In this document: in pieces, positions 19,711-29,012 of the stretch
How positions within the stretch are numbered: position 1 is the stretch's first letter
Layout of the letters: every line of letters starts with the position of its first letter
The notes under the pieces: model-generated
What the model saw: only the letters and a program-made list of their open reading frames with translations
Databases searched by the model: none
Told to the model about the DNA's origin: nothing
Source: Nitrospira sp.
Lineage (GTDB): Bacteria; Nitrospirota; Nitrospiria; Nitrospirales; Nitrospiraceae
Direction: 5' to 3'
Assembly (NCBI GenBank): GCA_022842445.1
Contig: JALHPO010000004.1
Coordinates: 1-64,000, forward strand
DNA length: 64,000 nucleotides
Translations under genes and position numbers: made by a program

Positions 19711-19813
19711 ACATCAGAGCGGGCAGAAAGGGAGTTCCCGCAGGGATTAACCTGCAACATCGATCAGGGGTCAGCACTGCAGAAGTGCCGCAAGCGAGCG
19801 GCGCGCGCGGCTA

Positions 19814-20197
19814 CTACGAATCGAAGACGTGGCCGCATTGCAAGCAATGCAGCTTGGAAGCGACAGCCTTCTTCCATTCCTCCAATTTCTTCGCGTAGGC
19901 CTTGTTTTTCCACACGCCATAGCCGACCAACACGCTCAGAAAAGTGATGGACCCGAGAAGGTCCGCCTTTGCCGTGCTCGCCTCCGATTCCCCCGGAGAG
20001 GTGAGAGACAGCATAATACCGGCATAGAGCGGAACGGCGAGTAGAAATCCCTGGAGATAGGCCCAGGGCTGTCGGGGAGGGTTATATTGGGCAGCCAGTC
20101 CTGGCTTTACACCAGCGGCTGACTTCTGCTCAACAATCTCACTGATCCGTTTGGGATTATCGGCCTTGCATGAGGGACACGCGTGCTTGGCAGCCAT
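19814..20197 (-). CDS. Zinc-ribbon protein with a membrane helix pair
   Basis: The 127-residue product opens with CPSCKAD, ends with CLQCGHVFDS, and has two hydrophobic helices between (about 48-66 and 82-98). The two Cys pairs could form a single zinc site when the ends meet, or two partial ones. It may be a membrane-associated regulator or assembly factor. A good RBS (GGAGGTGTTAT) precedes ATG. No named family is recognised. Confidence 0.65.
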   Translation of the reverse strand: MAAKHACPSCKADNPKRISEIVEQKSAAGVKPGLAAQYNPPRQPWAYLQGFLLAVPLYAGIMLSLTSPGESEASTAKADLLGSITFLSVLVGYGVWKNKAYAKKLEEWKKAVASKLHCLQCGHVFDS

Positions 20198-20454
20198 ATA
20201 ACACCTCCTCGATGAACAGATTCCTGAAAACCATCTGCCATCCCGTCGCCAGTATCATAATACTTTTCCTAAGAGCGCCGCCAGCCCTGTCTTCGCTCCC
20301 GCTGAATCCGCCCCGTCATAGCCGGCTCCGATCGCATTTTCAATTGGACTTCCCAATACCGTCGCCCTTAGGATAAAAACTAGTTCGCCCCTTACATGAA
20401 CGAACCGTGGAATCGTTCAGTTATGCCGGCGGTGCCGGTATCACAGGAGATGCT

Positions 20455-20628
20455 ATGAGAATGTTTCAAGTGCGGCACACGATTAATTATGAACTGACCC
20501 TAGCGGCGGGAACCGAACAGGAAGCCATTTTGAAAGCCAAAGGCATCCCTCTGACTCAATGGACTGCGGAACCGGCTGAGATCACGGCAGAATTGATCGA
20601 TGAAACGGATGAAATCGACGAATATTAA
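20455..20628 (+). CDS. Small conserved hypothetical protein, 57 residues
   Basis: MRMFQVRHTINYELTLAAGTEQEAI starts at an ATG with AGGAGA upstream. The C-terminal half is acidic (AELIDETDEIDEY). It resembles small beta-alpha proteins that handle ligands. No family can be named. The larger frame starting at 20407 is less likely because the RBS is at this ATG. Confidence 0.6.
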   Translation: MRMFQVRHTINYELTLAAGTEQEAILKAKGIPLTQWTAEPAEITAELIDETDEIDEY

Positions 20629-20898
20629 AAGGACAAAAACCGACAGCTGATGGCCGATAGCATCCTGCGTAATGGTGAATGGCAAGTAGCAAGTGGCGAG
20701 TGGTCCGGATCGAATGACGAATGCCGGTTGCCCCACCTGCACCATCGGCTCTTTCGACCGCACGGCGCGACATCCGCCTGCTCATCGCATCTTCCGGGCA
20801 CACACGATTTTTCACACTGATTGAGCTGACGAACACAACCGATCGGTCTTATTTCGCCGGAACTCTCCCGGGACGAGAGTTCCGGCGGAACAGTTTGT

Positions 20899-21144
20899 CT
20901 ATGGCTGCGGCGACGAGCCCAACTTCTTCGTGACGCAATCGTTGAAGGCCATTCGCCGGTGATAGGGAGTCCAAAACCAGTTGTACTTCTTCACCATATC
21001 CAACTCATCCACATAGTCATTGCACCGCTTCGCCTGCGTCTCACTGGCTTCCAGCGGCGATGTCATCACCCACGCTCCGATCCCGATGACGAGAAAAAAG
21101 AGCGTAATCCCGGCAACCAGCGACACAATCCCTTTTGTATCCAT
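20899..21144 (-). CDS. Small single-pass membrane protein
   Basis: The 81-residue product has one hydrophobic helix (residues 6-28, IVSLVAGITLFFLVIGIGAWV) and a soluble tail with two Cys (RCNDYVDELD, FNDCVTKKLG) and Trp/Tyr-rich part (NWFWTPYHRRM). It is probably anchored with the tail in the periplasm, where a disulfide could form. RBS GAGGGATGC precedes ATG. It is the last native gene before the integrated element. Confidence 0.6.
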   Translation of the reverse strand: MDTKGIVSLVAGITLFFLVIGIGAWVMTSPLEASETQAKRCNDYVDELDMVKKYNWFWTPYHRRMAFNDCVTKKLGSSPQP

Positions 21145-21193
21145 GCATCCCTCAATCGGTTCGTTTGCGGCACAGGGCTGATTCTCATACGAC

Positions 21194-21252
21194 TGGTGCC
21201 GGAGGCCGGAATCGAACCGGCACGGGCCTTGTGAGCCCGAGGGATTTTAAGT
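21194..21252 (-). repeat. Left attachment site: 59-bp fragment of tRNA-Leu 3' part
   Basis: It is identical to 31660-31718. Beyond it (21253 on) the sequence leaves the tRNA, so this is the displaced native 3' end, not a working tRNA. Confidence 0.9.
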
Positions 21253-21626
21253 TCCCGTCAACCCCTAAGACAATATGGCACCATCGGTCGCTATCTGTTT
21301 CATTTCAATCGCTTTGGTACTTGTGACACAGCCAAAATGACAAATCAATCCCATTCCCGCCCTATAGGTCTTTCACAGAACCGTTACGGTTTCGCGGGGG
21401 TAGATATCCGCGATTTGCCTCACTTCAGCAGGCCGAATCTGACAAGAAAACGCGAGGGATTAGGAATTCCTCGCCTCTCTGTAAGGACCGAAAATCACGC
21501 ATCTTTTATTTTAGCTGTAACGGAACTGTGAAAGTATGAAGGTCTTCATGTCGGAAAGTGGAAGGCAGGAACATCTCAGCACTGGCCGGAACAACCTGGT
21601 TCGGACCATGGTAGGTGGAGTGGTAG

Positions 21627-22145
21627 GTGGGTAAGCGCAAAGATCAAAAGAAGGTGGCAGAGGGCCTCGCACGAGGACTCAGCAAGCGAGAAGCAGTTCG
21701 GCAAGCCGGCTATTCCTCCTCGACAGCTGAGAAAAAGGCTCACCTCATCGTCAGCCGGCCGCTGGTACAGTCGATCCTCACCGAGACGCTCGAACGGCTA
21801 GGCATGACCTTCGATCGTATTCTACAGCCTGTCATTGACGCACTCGATGCTACCGTGGTCGCCCGCACCCTCGAAGGACCAGTGAAGACCAAACTCCCCG
21901 ACCATCGCATCCGACTTGAAGCGCACGATCGCCTAGTGAGCTTGTACGGAGGGACTCCACGAGCCACTGAAATCCCGCCCCCACCTCCGCGTGGTCTCGT
22001 GGTCATTATTCAGCGAGATGGAGGACCATCCGAGCAGAAAAAGCCGGTGGATGTCACGCCACGAACCAAGATTGAACCCCAAGGAGAAAGCAGAACGCCT
22101 CCCTTGCGTGTTCGGATAATCAGAGACAGCGAGAGCTGGAATTGA
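21627..22145 (+). CDS. Terminase-small-subunit-like DNA-binding protein
   Basis: The 172-residue product starts at GTG with an N-terminal helix-turn-helix (VAEGLARGLSKREAVRQAGY), then KAHLIVSRPLVQSILTETLERLG, like small terminase subunits that recognise phage DNA for packaging. The second half (about 115-172) is Pro/Arg-rich and disordered. If real, it could let the element use a helper phage for packaging, as in satellites. A GGAG lies eight bases upstream. No large terminase gene is in the element. Confidence 0.6.
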   Translation: MGKRKDQKKVAEGLARGLSKREAVRQAGYSSSTAEKKAHLIVSRPLVQSILTETLERLGMTFDRILQPVIDALDATVVARTLEGPVKTKLPDHRIRLEAHDRLVSLYGGTPRATEIPPPPPRGLVVIIQRDGGPSEQKKPVDVTPRTKIEPQGESRTPPLRVRIIRDSESWN

Positions 22146-22173
22146 GAGCGATACTGCGGTCTGACCAGGCTGC

Positions 22174-22377
22174 TTAGTCCGTATACGGCTTCAGGCTCTC
22201 CCCCAGATTCGGCACGTCTTCCTCATTCGGCGGGAAGACCTGATCCTGTATCAGTTCCATCGCTTCGTGCGGAGCCAGGCCTTGGTGTTCGAGGTTGGTC
22301 AATGTCCTGTCGGCCCTCTGTTGCTGGTCGGGGACGTACTGCTTCAGTGTCCCCTCCTTCTTCAAGGCTTGGAACAT
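22174..22377 (-). CDS. Small hypothetical protein of the element
   Basis: The 67-residue product, beginning MFQALKKEGTLKQYVPDQQQ, is charged and probably helical, with a Glu/Pro-rich middle (FPPNEEDVP). There is no known domain. It reads in the same direction as the next gene, 44 bp upstream of it, and the pair may be an operon. Confidence 0.45.
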   Translation of the reverse strand: MFQALKKEGTLKQYVPDQQQRADRTLTNLEHQGLAPHEAMELIQDQVFPPNEEDVPNLGESLKPYTD

Positions 22378-22420
22378 CTTGGGCCGAGGCTGTTGAAGTT
22401 CTTCACATCGCCCTCCATCG

Positions 22421-22657
22421 TCATCCCCATCCAGGAAAGATCATCTCGAAGGGTGGCGCGGGTTCCCACTGAGGCAGACGTGTACGCACGGCCGCCTCAT
22501 AGATCCGCTGCGGGTCCAACCCTTCGGCCTGTGCCTTCTTCAGCCACATGCGGACCACCGGAATCTCGACGCGATTCTGCATGGCGGCTCCTAGCTTGCT
22601 CAGGCAGGACTGTTCCGCCCTAGAAAAGTATGGTGAGGCTCCAGCCTGCGACTCCAT
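22421..22657 (-). CDS. Small hypothetical protein of the element
   Basis: The ATG at 22657 has CTGGAGGATCT just upstream, so the 78-residue form is preferred to a longer one. The sequence is helical and charged (RAEQSCLSKLGAAMQNR, VVRMWLKKAQAEGLD), ending in PPFEMIFPGWG. It has no known family. It may be a regulator or element-specific accessory protein. Confidence 0.5.
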   Translation of the reverse strand: MESQAGASPYFSRAEQSCLSKLGAAMQNRVEIPVVRMWLKKAQAEGLDPQRIYEAAVRTRLPQWEPAPPFEMIFPGWG

Positions 22658-22736
22658 AGATCCTCCAGAAAGGCCTCGCCTATCATCCTTCAATGCGCCA
22701 GCCTCGCTCGTAGGGATTGCTCACCGTGGGCTTCAT

Positions 22737-24158
22737 TTATTCCTCGGGAAGAATCGTGCATTCAACCCTATCAGCTGCCGGAGGTAGACTGTGCGGATCT
22801 CCAGCGATGATCGCGGCTGTAATCTGCTTTAATAAACGAGCAGAGTCAGCAGTGAGGTTGATGGCGACTCGAAACTTCGCTTCGTGGCGAATGAGCGCGA
22901 CGTAGCCTTTCTCTGTTGTGATGTGAGGTGGCTGGTAACCACGCGGCACTTTTCCATGTGGACCTCGCGCTTGGATTCTATAGCCTCTATCCATCTCTGC
23001 CCATGCCAGAAGCTCGTAGTCGAATCGGTCATCTGCTGTTCGAGGAAGCTCATTGATGGCACGAACCCTTTCCTTGCTCTTCTCCTTGGCTCGAAGGAGA
23101 ACACTCACTGGTTGAACCCGGCGAATAGCGCGCCACCTTTCCAAAGAGCGAGGCAGACAATAGGCTGCTTGCCCCGTGCTGTCACGCAACTCCAGTAATA
23201 GAGTTAACCGATCGACAGCCGTCTGAAAAGAGGCCGATGCCATAAGGTCTTCGGAGGCTCGTACAGCCATCATCGATATGGGAGACCACGTTTTATCTTC
23301 CCTTCCAACTCGTACAGAGTTCTCCGTTTCCACTTCCAGCTTTGGCCACACTATGCCGTGAAACCGTCGTGCCACATCAGTTACAGCGCGGAATGCCTCT
23401 TCCTTCAGTTTCAGGGTTACCGGAACGATCAACCGATACGCTGAGTCACTGCGAACCACCTTGCCTTTGCCCAGTTCGATCGTATGCCCTTGGGTCGCCA
23501 TTGTGCGGATGAGTTCGTCGAGAACCTCCTGTTCGTTGTCTGCCGTAACAACCATATCCTGACCCGACACAAGACTATGAACGAGCCCATCTTGGCTTCC
23601 CCAAGTAACAATCAGAGCCCTTTGGCGCTCTAAGATGTTCGAATAGGCCGTTGTGCGCTCAGCCGGAACAGAATTCGTACCGGCTATTTGTTTCCATGTT
23701 TCCAATTCCTCGCTCAGTCGGACATAGTCCGCCTGAAGTTTCTTGAATTCCGCTACCACATCTCGCCCTCTGACTCGCCTGGCCAACTCTTCCATTTTGT
23801 CCATCGTGGCGACAGCCTTGATCTTCACAAAGAACTGAAGGCTGTCACCGACCAGTTTGCGATTTTGATCGAGCACTTCCACTTCTAAAATTCCACCTGT
23901 TATGGTCTGGATTTCCTCAACAGTAAGATCAAGGTTGTGCACTTTGACATAAATTTCGACATAGGTTCCGGCTTGTTCAAGAGCCAGCTGCTTGGCCTTC
24001 CGCAGCACCATTTCCTCTGCAAAGGTAGGCGTTTCACCATCACCCATGATGTAGGTAGATTCGGCTGTCACGGCCTTGGTCTCGGCATAGACCGTCGGAG
24101 CAACCATCGCAAACAAAAGGAGAACGAGAACGGGGCGCAACAAGAATCGACAGCACAT
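22737..24158 (-). CDS. Exported protein with FlgT/LPP20-like N-terminal domain
   Basis: The preferred start gives MCCRFLLRPVLVLLLFAMVA, a signal peptide cleaved near VYAETK; the ATG at 24215 would add an unlikely Cys-rich prefix. The first mature domain (AEEMVLRKAKQLALEQAGTYVE, about 45-95) matches the FlgT-N/LPP20-like layout. A helix-rich middle (about 120-180) and an alpha/beta C-terminal half with mixed motifs follow. It is probably periplasmic or outer-membrane associated. Function is not known. It closes a block of exported proteins in the element, whose base composition looks lower in GC than the flanks. Confidence 0.6.
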   Translation of the reverse strand: MCCRFLLRPVLVLLLFAMVAPTVYAETKAVTAESTYIMGDGETPTFAEEMVLRKAKQLALEQAGTYVEIYVKVHNLDLTVEEIQTITGGILEVEVLDQNRKLVGDSLQFFVKIKAVATMDKMEELARRVRGRDVVAEFKKLQADYVRLSEELETWKQIAGTNSVPAERTTAYSNILERQRALIVTWGSQDGLVHSLVSGQDMVVTADNEQEVLDELIRTMATQGHTIELGKGKVVRSDSAYRLIVPVTLKLKEEAFRAVTDVARRFHGIVWPKLEVETENSVRVGREDKTWSPISMMAVRASEDLMASASFQTAVDRLTLLLELRDSTGQAAYCLPRSLERWRAIRRVQPVSVLLRAKEKSKERVRAINELPRTADDRFDYELLAWAEMDRGYRIQARGPHGKVPRGYQPPHITTEKGYVALIRHEAKFRVAINLTADSARLLKQITAAIIAGDPHSLPPAADRVECTILPEE

Positions 24159-24221
24159 AAGTTTACATCCACACATAGGTGCCGCTAACTGAACGGAGCA
24201 GAAATGGGCCGACATCGTGTA

Positions 24222-24422
24222 TCAACGCCCCTCAATGCGCCAGCCTCGACCACCCGGGTTGGTGGGGCTGTCGAAACGATAGAGATTCCCGGCGCTGAAC
24301 GAATTGGAAGCGGAATCCGGAACATACTCGTTGACGGAGAGATTGCCGAGGTATTCAGAGTGAGCCGTAACAGGGTCTAGTGTGACAAGACCGAAGGACA
24401 GAAGCACCATGAGGCATTTCAT
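24222..24422 (-). CDS. Small exported protein with YLGNLS/PDS/SPTNPxG motifs
   Basis: The 66-residue product has a signal peptide (MKCLMVLLSFGLVTLDPVTA) and a mature part EYLGNLSVNEYVPDSASNSF...LYRFDSPTNPGGRGW. This repeating GNLS-N-Y-PDS-SN pattern recurs in small exported proteins of many bacteria, but has no known role. No catalytic residues are present. It is in the block of four exported proteins. No clear RBS is seen. Confidence 0.6.
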   Translation of the reverse strand: MKCLMVLLSFGLVTLDPVTAHSEYLGNLSVNEYVPDSASNSFSAGNLYRFDSPTNPGGRGWRIEGR

Positions 24423-24448
24423 GACTGGTTCCTATTCCGAGCACCTCG

Positions 24449-24958
24449 CTATTTCATGACACCGTGCTTTTTAGCAAGCGAACTCCATATAAGGTCTGCG
24501 TTCAGGATCTCTGGCGACGAATCCTGCGCTTTAAGCATTTCTATGGTCAGCGTAGTAACGGGATAGTTGAGAGTTCCCATCATCCCAGTTGAATAGCTCG
24601 TCGCATTGATTGCAGAAGAAGATCCGTAGTTCGACACGGCGCCAGTCGTGTAAGTCGATCCAGGCAAGTAGAATGACTGCGACTGCGACGACTGTTTTTC
24701 GGTCACGATCCTGAAATACCTGTACCCTTTGTCCCTCGTGAGTTCCGCAGCTCTCATGAGCGCAAAGGCATCGCACTCGCTCTGAGGAATGCCATATCCG
24801 GCGTACGAGACTCGATAGACCGTCTCGTTCAACTGCGTATCCGAGTAGCCGAGCTTCCACATATTGTCCGAATCATGATAGCTACTCCCTATACTGCTAC
24901 CGCCCATGACGCAACCAACAAGACCGAGTACGAGAGCAAGTCCAACTAGACTCCTCAT
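24449..24958 (-). CDS. Predicted lipoprotein
   Basis: ATG at 24958, preceded by GGGAGGG, opens a lipoprotein signal (MRSLVGLALVLGLVGC, lipobox LVGC, Cys16). The mature part has a CDAFALMRAAELTRDKGYRYF helix, a pattern like that of bacterial proteins in which a conserved Cys and Tyr-rich strand follow. A Ser/Gly-rich loop (about 110-140) interrupts it. It probably sits in the outer membrane. Function is not known. It lies 27 bp before the small exported protein and 112 bp after the SHOCT lipoprotein. Confidence 0.65.
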   Translation of the reverse strand: MRSLVGLALVLGLVGCVMGGSSIGSSYHDSDNMWKLGYSDTQLNETVYRVSYAGYGIPQSECDAFALMRAAELTRDKGYRYFRIVTEKQSSQSQSFYLPGSTYTTGAVSNYGSSSAINATSYSTGMMGTLNYPVTTLTIEMLKAQDSSPEILNADLIWSSLAKKHGVMK

Positions 24959-25069
24959 CTCTTGGCCCTCCCAGAACATTTCACAGCACAGCTGTGTACC
25001 AACGCCCAAGCGTTCAAACAAGGCGAGACCGCAGCAAAGGAGCGAATTGCCTATATCGCCTCCAACGCT

Positions 25070-25756
25070 TCACAGTCCATCAAGGACTCTTTGTCGGCGA
25101 ATGTCGTACTCCTCTTTTGTGATAAGGCCATCCTTCTTTAAAGCCTCCAGTTGTCGAAGTCGGGTAGCCACGTCGCTTGGGTTGCCGGATGAGGTTGGAC
25201 TGTCTGAAGCTGGTAAGCCAGCCACACTTCGGAATGTCGGATGCTCATACAACTGGCGCAAGTGCGCGGAAACAGCTTTTCGGAAATACAGTGCCATATT
25301 CCCGCAGGCCTTCGAGCCTTCGTAGGAACTCCGGTCGTTGTACACTGTGGAGATTACGAACTTCTCCCGCCCGTTCCCATACTCGACATCGAGAAACCAA
25401 TTCGTCGCCCCCAGGGCAGATGAAAAATCCACGCGTTTTGGATATACGGTGAATTCTTTGCCTGTTGCCTGATCATTCAGTTCTGCCGCTTTCAGCTCTT
25501 GCTGCAAAGCATCCATAATGTACTGCCCAAAGGACTGGCCGTTAGGAAGAAACACCGGGTCAACTAGCCGACACGTGAGCGACCCGTCATCGGAAAACGC
25601 TGACGGCTGAAGAACAAGCTTCAGCTTTGCGACTCCTCCCTTCAGAAAAGTGGCAGACTGCGAACCAGGCGTGTAGCTGGGAATCTGATGGGCGCATCCG
25701 AGGAATAAGAGCGTCAGAGATGCCGCGAGAAACATGCCCGTTCTTTTTTTAAGCAT
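25070..25756 (-). CDS. Lipoprotein with C-terminal SHOCT domain
   Basis: The 228-residue protein has a lipoprotein signal (FLAASLTLLFLGC, Cys21). The central part (about 40-165) has alternating beta strands (KLKLVLQPSAFS, TVYPKRVDFSSAL, WFLDVEYGNG). The final 33 residues match a SHOCT motif (LEALKKDGLITKEEYDIRRQRVLDG), which is thought to aid oligomerisation. It is likely tethered to the outer membrane. It heads the block of four exported proteins in the element and may serve as an envelope modifier or an exclusion-type protein, but this is a guess. Confidence 0.7.
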   Translation of the reverse strand: MLKKRTGMFLAASLTLLFLGCAHQIPSYTPGSQSATFLKGGVAKLKLVLQPSAFSDDGSLTCRLVDPVFLPNGQSFGQYIMDALQQELKAAELNDQATGKEFTVYPKRVDFSSALGATNWFLDVEYGNGREKFVISTVYNDRSSYEGSKACGNMALYFRKAVSAHLRQLYEHPTFRSVAGLPASDSPTSSGNPSDVATRLRQLEALKKDGLITKEEYDIRRQRVLDGL

Positions 25757-25922
25757 TGCGCCATCCCTCGTTGCACCCGGAACCTATGCTTCCCATGCAA
25801 GAGTGTCAAGATCCCTATTGTCGCCTTGCGTTGCGTGGCATGTCTCGGAGTGGTATCGTCGAGCGTTCCTGGCGCCCGTGCCTCTACATCCTTCTCTCCC
25901 AGGAACACAACAGGAGATAGAA

Positions 25923-26819
25923 TTGTCAAAATCCTGGCCATGCCCAGCTTGCACTGGAGGGCGTCTCCTAGAAGAGCAGACCGTTCTTTCCATGGGAACA
26001 GTCATAGTTTGGAAATGCAATCAATGCGGTCTTCGAAAGCAGTTTGAAGCACCTTCCCAGAAGCCACCAAGCAGACCTCGCACGCCTGAACCTTTCCCAG
26101 ATTCTCCCAAAGCGTCGCCGAAGCCAGGCAGGAAGAAGACCGGGCCTGTCCCGAGGAGAATCTCTGTCCCTACACTAAGTCCTCCCTCCGTACCGCGCAA
26201 TAACGAGGATCGGAATGGTGCCTATCAAATCCAGTGCCGCACTTATGACGGCTACCAGCACTTTAGAGAACGTGCTGCTTTCTATCGAGAGCAAGCACAG
26301 AGCCACCGGTCGAAGAGCGAGAAGCTGTCCAGCGATTACCGCGCACGGCTTTGCGAGAATTTGGCTCACACTTTAGGACGAATTTACTTGCGCCAAACAC
26401 CCAAGCTTCTCCGCAGGCAACTCAGAGCGCAACATCGCCTGGACCATGCCGTCAAGATAAGTGACCAGCCCCTTACCCGTTTGTTCAAAACCTACTTGGC
26501 TCTCATGTTACAGGCCATGACACACCTGAAGAATGATCCGATCGTACAGGACTGGAAAAGTATCCGCTCGAAACTAGGAGACAGAAAATATCTTCGGAAA
26601 GCCAGGAGAGGCCTTGAAAAGGGTGTGCGGGCTCCCTACACGTCAGGCACTGAAGCTCTTGCTGACCTTACGACCGTCGAACTCGGAATGGAAGGACGGA
26701 CAGATGGGAAAATCCGTGCCGCCCTGAAGGCCCAGGGCCTACCCACTCGTTCGCGTGAGGGAATACGGAAACGCCTGAAGCGTCTGCGAGAAAAACCACC
26801 TCTCATCCACAGCATCTAG
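25923..26819 (+). CDS. Zinc-ribbon protein with long basic tail
   Basis: TTG at 25923 with CAGGAG just upstream is the best start, giving about 298 residues. A zinc ribbon (CPAC...CNQC, about 6-40) is followed by a Pro/Lys-rich linker to about 95. Then a long, basic helical region follows (QIQCRTYDGYQHFRERAAFYR, LARRLRAQ, RTDGKIRAALKAQ). This suggests nucleic-acid binding. No known family fits; it may be a replication or regulation protein of the element. It is divergent from the exported-protein block. Confidence 0.55.
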   Translation: MSKSWPCPACTGGRLLEEQTVLSMGTVIVWKCNQCGLRKQFEAPSQKPPSRPRTPEPFPDSPKASPKPGRKKTGPVPRRISVPTLSPPSVPRNNEDRNGAYQIQCRTYDGYQHFRERAAFYREQAQSHRSKSEKLSSDYRARLCENLAHTLGRIYLRQTPKLLRRQLRAQHRLDHAVKISDQPLTRLFKTYLALMLQAMTHLKNDPIVQDWKSIRSKLGDRKYLRKARRGLEKGVRAPYTSGTEALADLTTVELGMEGRTDGKIRAALKAQGLPTRSREGIRKRLKRLREKPPLIHSI

Positions 26820-26946
26820 TTTTCAAAAATAACTGCTCCCAGTGCCTTCCCGCGCCTTCTATTGGGGCTGCCAACCAAGTTGTCGCAGTGTTCAAGCTTG
26901 ATGCTTCTTGGTAGGTTTTCCTTGCGCATTGACCAAGGAGGACCGC

Positions 26947-27132
26947 ATGAACCAATTACTCACAACCTCGGACGCTGCGAAGCTACTCAACCGCTCAGTT
27001 GATCGTGTTCGCAGTTACGAACGCGAAGGCAAGCTTCCAGCACAGAAAACCCGAAGCGGACAACGCCTTTTCAAACTAAGCGATGTGGCCCGTTTGGCGA
27101 GACAGCTGGAGGTCGCAAGTGAACGCCGCTGA
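26947..27132 (+). CDS. AlpA/excisionase-type helix-turn-helix protein
   Basis: The ATG at 26947 has a strong RBS (AAGGAGGACCGC). The 61-residue product (MNQLLTTSDAAKLLNRSVDR...) is a single winged helix-turn-helix of the MerR/AlpA excisionase type, with the motif TSDAAKLLNRSVDRVRSYERE. Such proteins activate integrase/excision and replication genes in satellites and islands. It overlaps the next start by 14 bp (GTG at 27119), so translation may be coupled. It begins the replication block of the element. Confidence 0.8.
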   Translation: MNQLLTTSDAAKLLNRSVDRVRSYEREGKLPAQKTRSGQRLFKLSDVARLARQLEVASERR

Positions 27133-27625
27133 TTTCTTACTGCGACTCGACGGCGTCCGCCCTCGTGGCCCAGGCCGATGGTCGGCACGGTGTACTGCTC
27201 ATCAGGATAGAACTCCATCTCTCTCAATCCGAGAAGCAGGAGACCGAATTCTTCTGCACTGCTTCGGCGGGTGCAAGCCGGAAGAGATCGTCTCAGCCCT
27301 TGGGCTCGCCATGCACGATCTTTTCACGGATTCCCCCATTCCGCCACAACAACGATCCAAGCCAAAACCTCAGAAGCTCGACCTCATCGCCGTCGCGTTT
27401 CGCTTCGAGTTGGCGGCACTGGATCGACGACTCAGAGCAGACCATGTCCTTAAGGCAGCTACAACCTTCACCATGGATACGTTGAGCGAGCCACAGCTTG
27501 ACCGGCTCCTGAATGCCGTGGCCCATGCCTACTCCGACAGAGACCGGGCTGATTTTCTAGAGACTTTGGCCGATGACTTCAGGCTGAAAGCCTTTTACGA
27601 AAGGACCGAATGCCATGCCGCCTAG
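27119..27625 (+). CDS. CHC2 zinc-finger primase fragment
   Basis: GTG at 27119, with GGAGG five bases upstream, gives a 168-residue product. It has a DnaG-like CHC2 zinc finger (ARCTAHQDRTPSLSI...LLHCFGGCKPEEIVSALGL) with the Cys/His pattern C-x2-H...C-x4-C. The rest is helical and without polymerase motifs, so the catalytic part is missing or in the next gene. It starts inside the AlpA-like gene and ends 11 bp after the start of the helicase-like gene. It likely primes replication of the element. Confidence 0.8.
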   Translation: MNAADFLLRLDGVRPRGPGRWSARCTAHQDRTPSLSIREAGDRILLHCFGGCKPEEIVSALGLAMHDLFTDSPIPPQQRSKPKPQKLDLIAVAFRFELAALDRRLRADHVLKAATTFTMDTLSEPQLDRLLNAVAHAYSDRDRADFLETLADDFRLKAFYERTECHAA

Positions 27626-29012
27626 TGTTGAGGACGTTCAAAAGCTGGCCACTCAGCCTTTGTTGAGCGGGGAAGTTTCTCCACTTACACGGTATGCGCA
27701 CCTGCTCGACGGGCCGGACACAATTCCGGTGCCTCGATTACCTCAAGACTTCCGTGATGGAGTCCTGAGTGTTGGCGTGCTGATTGACGGACAACCCTAT
27801 GCCATTCGAGGTAGCCGTGAACTGGTCTCCGCCGAGGAATTTGGAGCTCTGAACTATGGGCTCTCGAATGTGCGCTTCTCCAAAGAGGGCATGAAGCGGT
27901 TCTTAGGCGGCAATACTATCTCTGGGCCGGAGCTGTTGGAACGGCTTGAAGCGTTCCTTCGTCGCTTCGTGGTCATGGGGGAAGACCTTCCGGCACTGCT
28001 CGCCCTTTGGTTGACGGGGACCTACTGCTACACGGTCTTTGAATACTTCCCCTACCTGGCCCTGCGGTCGCCGGAGAAACGCTGCGGGAAATCGCGGACC
28101 TTAGACTTGATCTCGCTCCTCGGCTTCAACGCACACCAACCGACGGCCTCTCCAACGGAAGCGCAGATATTCCGTGAACCCCGCGAAGACGGCGGGGTCC
28201 AGATTTACGACGAATTGGAAGGCATGACGGGAGACAAAGAACGATGGAGTGCGGTCACCAGTGTCTTTAATGCCGGATTTCATAAAGGGCAGGTTGTTAC
28301 ACGATATAGGAAAACCGGTCAGGGCCAGCAGAAGGAAACGTTTGAAACGTATGTGCCGAGGGCCATTGCCTCGATTTCCTCTCTTGAAACAACGCTCGAA
28401 GATCGTTCGATCATGGTCATGATGCAGCGCCTACTCCCGGGACAGCAGACAGAACGCTTTAGCCTTCGCCGGCTAGATCATGCCGCACAGGTTCTCCGGG
28501 ACGACCTCTATATTTTTGCGCTCATGATGGCTCCGACGATTGCCGAACTCTACGACGAAGCAGAATTTCCCGGTCTGTCTGGTCTCGATCATCGGGCGGT
28601 TGATCTCTGGGAACCTGTCCTCTCCATTGCCGCCGTGATCGACGCAAGCGGCGGAACCGGCACATTGACCAAGAGAATGACCAGTCTCGCGGAACGTCTT
28701 GGCGGGGAACGGGCTTCACGGTCAGCGGATGACACAAACCCGGCCATTATCGAAGTGCTGAATGAATGCCTGGGGATTGGACTCGAAGCGAAAATCAGCA
28801 CCCACAATCTCTCGGAAAAAATCAGGCTCCGTCTGGGGTGGGACTCACTCACTCCCAAAGCGTTGTCAAACCGACTACACCCGTTAGGGCTGAAATCAAC
28901 ACGGTGGCGAGGAGTGAAGGAGAATCTACGGGGGTATGTGTTTACACGGGAACAGATTGATGACCTTGCGAAGCGATATACCCCCGACACACCCGGCACA
29001 AGCGGAACATGA
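27615..29012 (+). CDS. Primase-helicase-type ATPase (DUF3631-like)
   Basis: The 465-residue protein has a non-standard P-loop region (ALRSPEKRCGKSRTLDL), Walker B-like VQIYDELEGM and motif AIASISSLETTLEDRSIMVMMQR, as in phage-type replicative helicase/primase-associated proteins. The C-terminal part is winged-helix-like (STHNLSEKIRLRLGWDSLT). The preceding gene supplies the zinc finger, giving a split primase-helicase. It probably drives origin-specific replication of the element. The unusual P-loop is a noted oddity but the GKS core is intact. Confidence 0.75.
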   Translation: MPPSVEDVQKLATQPLLSGEVSPLTRYAHLLDGPDTIPVPRLPQDFRDGVLSVGVLIDGQPYAIRGSRELVSAEEFGALNYGLSNVRFSKEGMKRFLGGNTISGPELLERLEAFLRRFVVMGEDLPALLALWLTGTYCYTVFEYFPYLALRSPEKRCGKSRTLDLISLLGFNAHQPTASPTEAQIFREPREDGGVQIYDELEGMTGDKERWSAVTSVFNAGFHKGQVVTRYRKTGQGQQKETFETYVPRAIASISSLETTLEDRSIMVMMQRLLPGQQTERFSLRRLDHAAQVLRDDLYIFALMMAPTIAELYDEAEFPGLSGLDHRAVDLWEPVLSIAAVIDASGGTGTLTKRMTSLAERLGGERASRSADDTNPAIIEVLNECLGIGLEAKISTHNLSEKIRLRLGWDSLTPKALSNRLHPLGLKSTRWRGVKENLRGYVFTREQIDDLAKRYTPDTPGTSGT

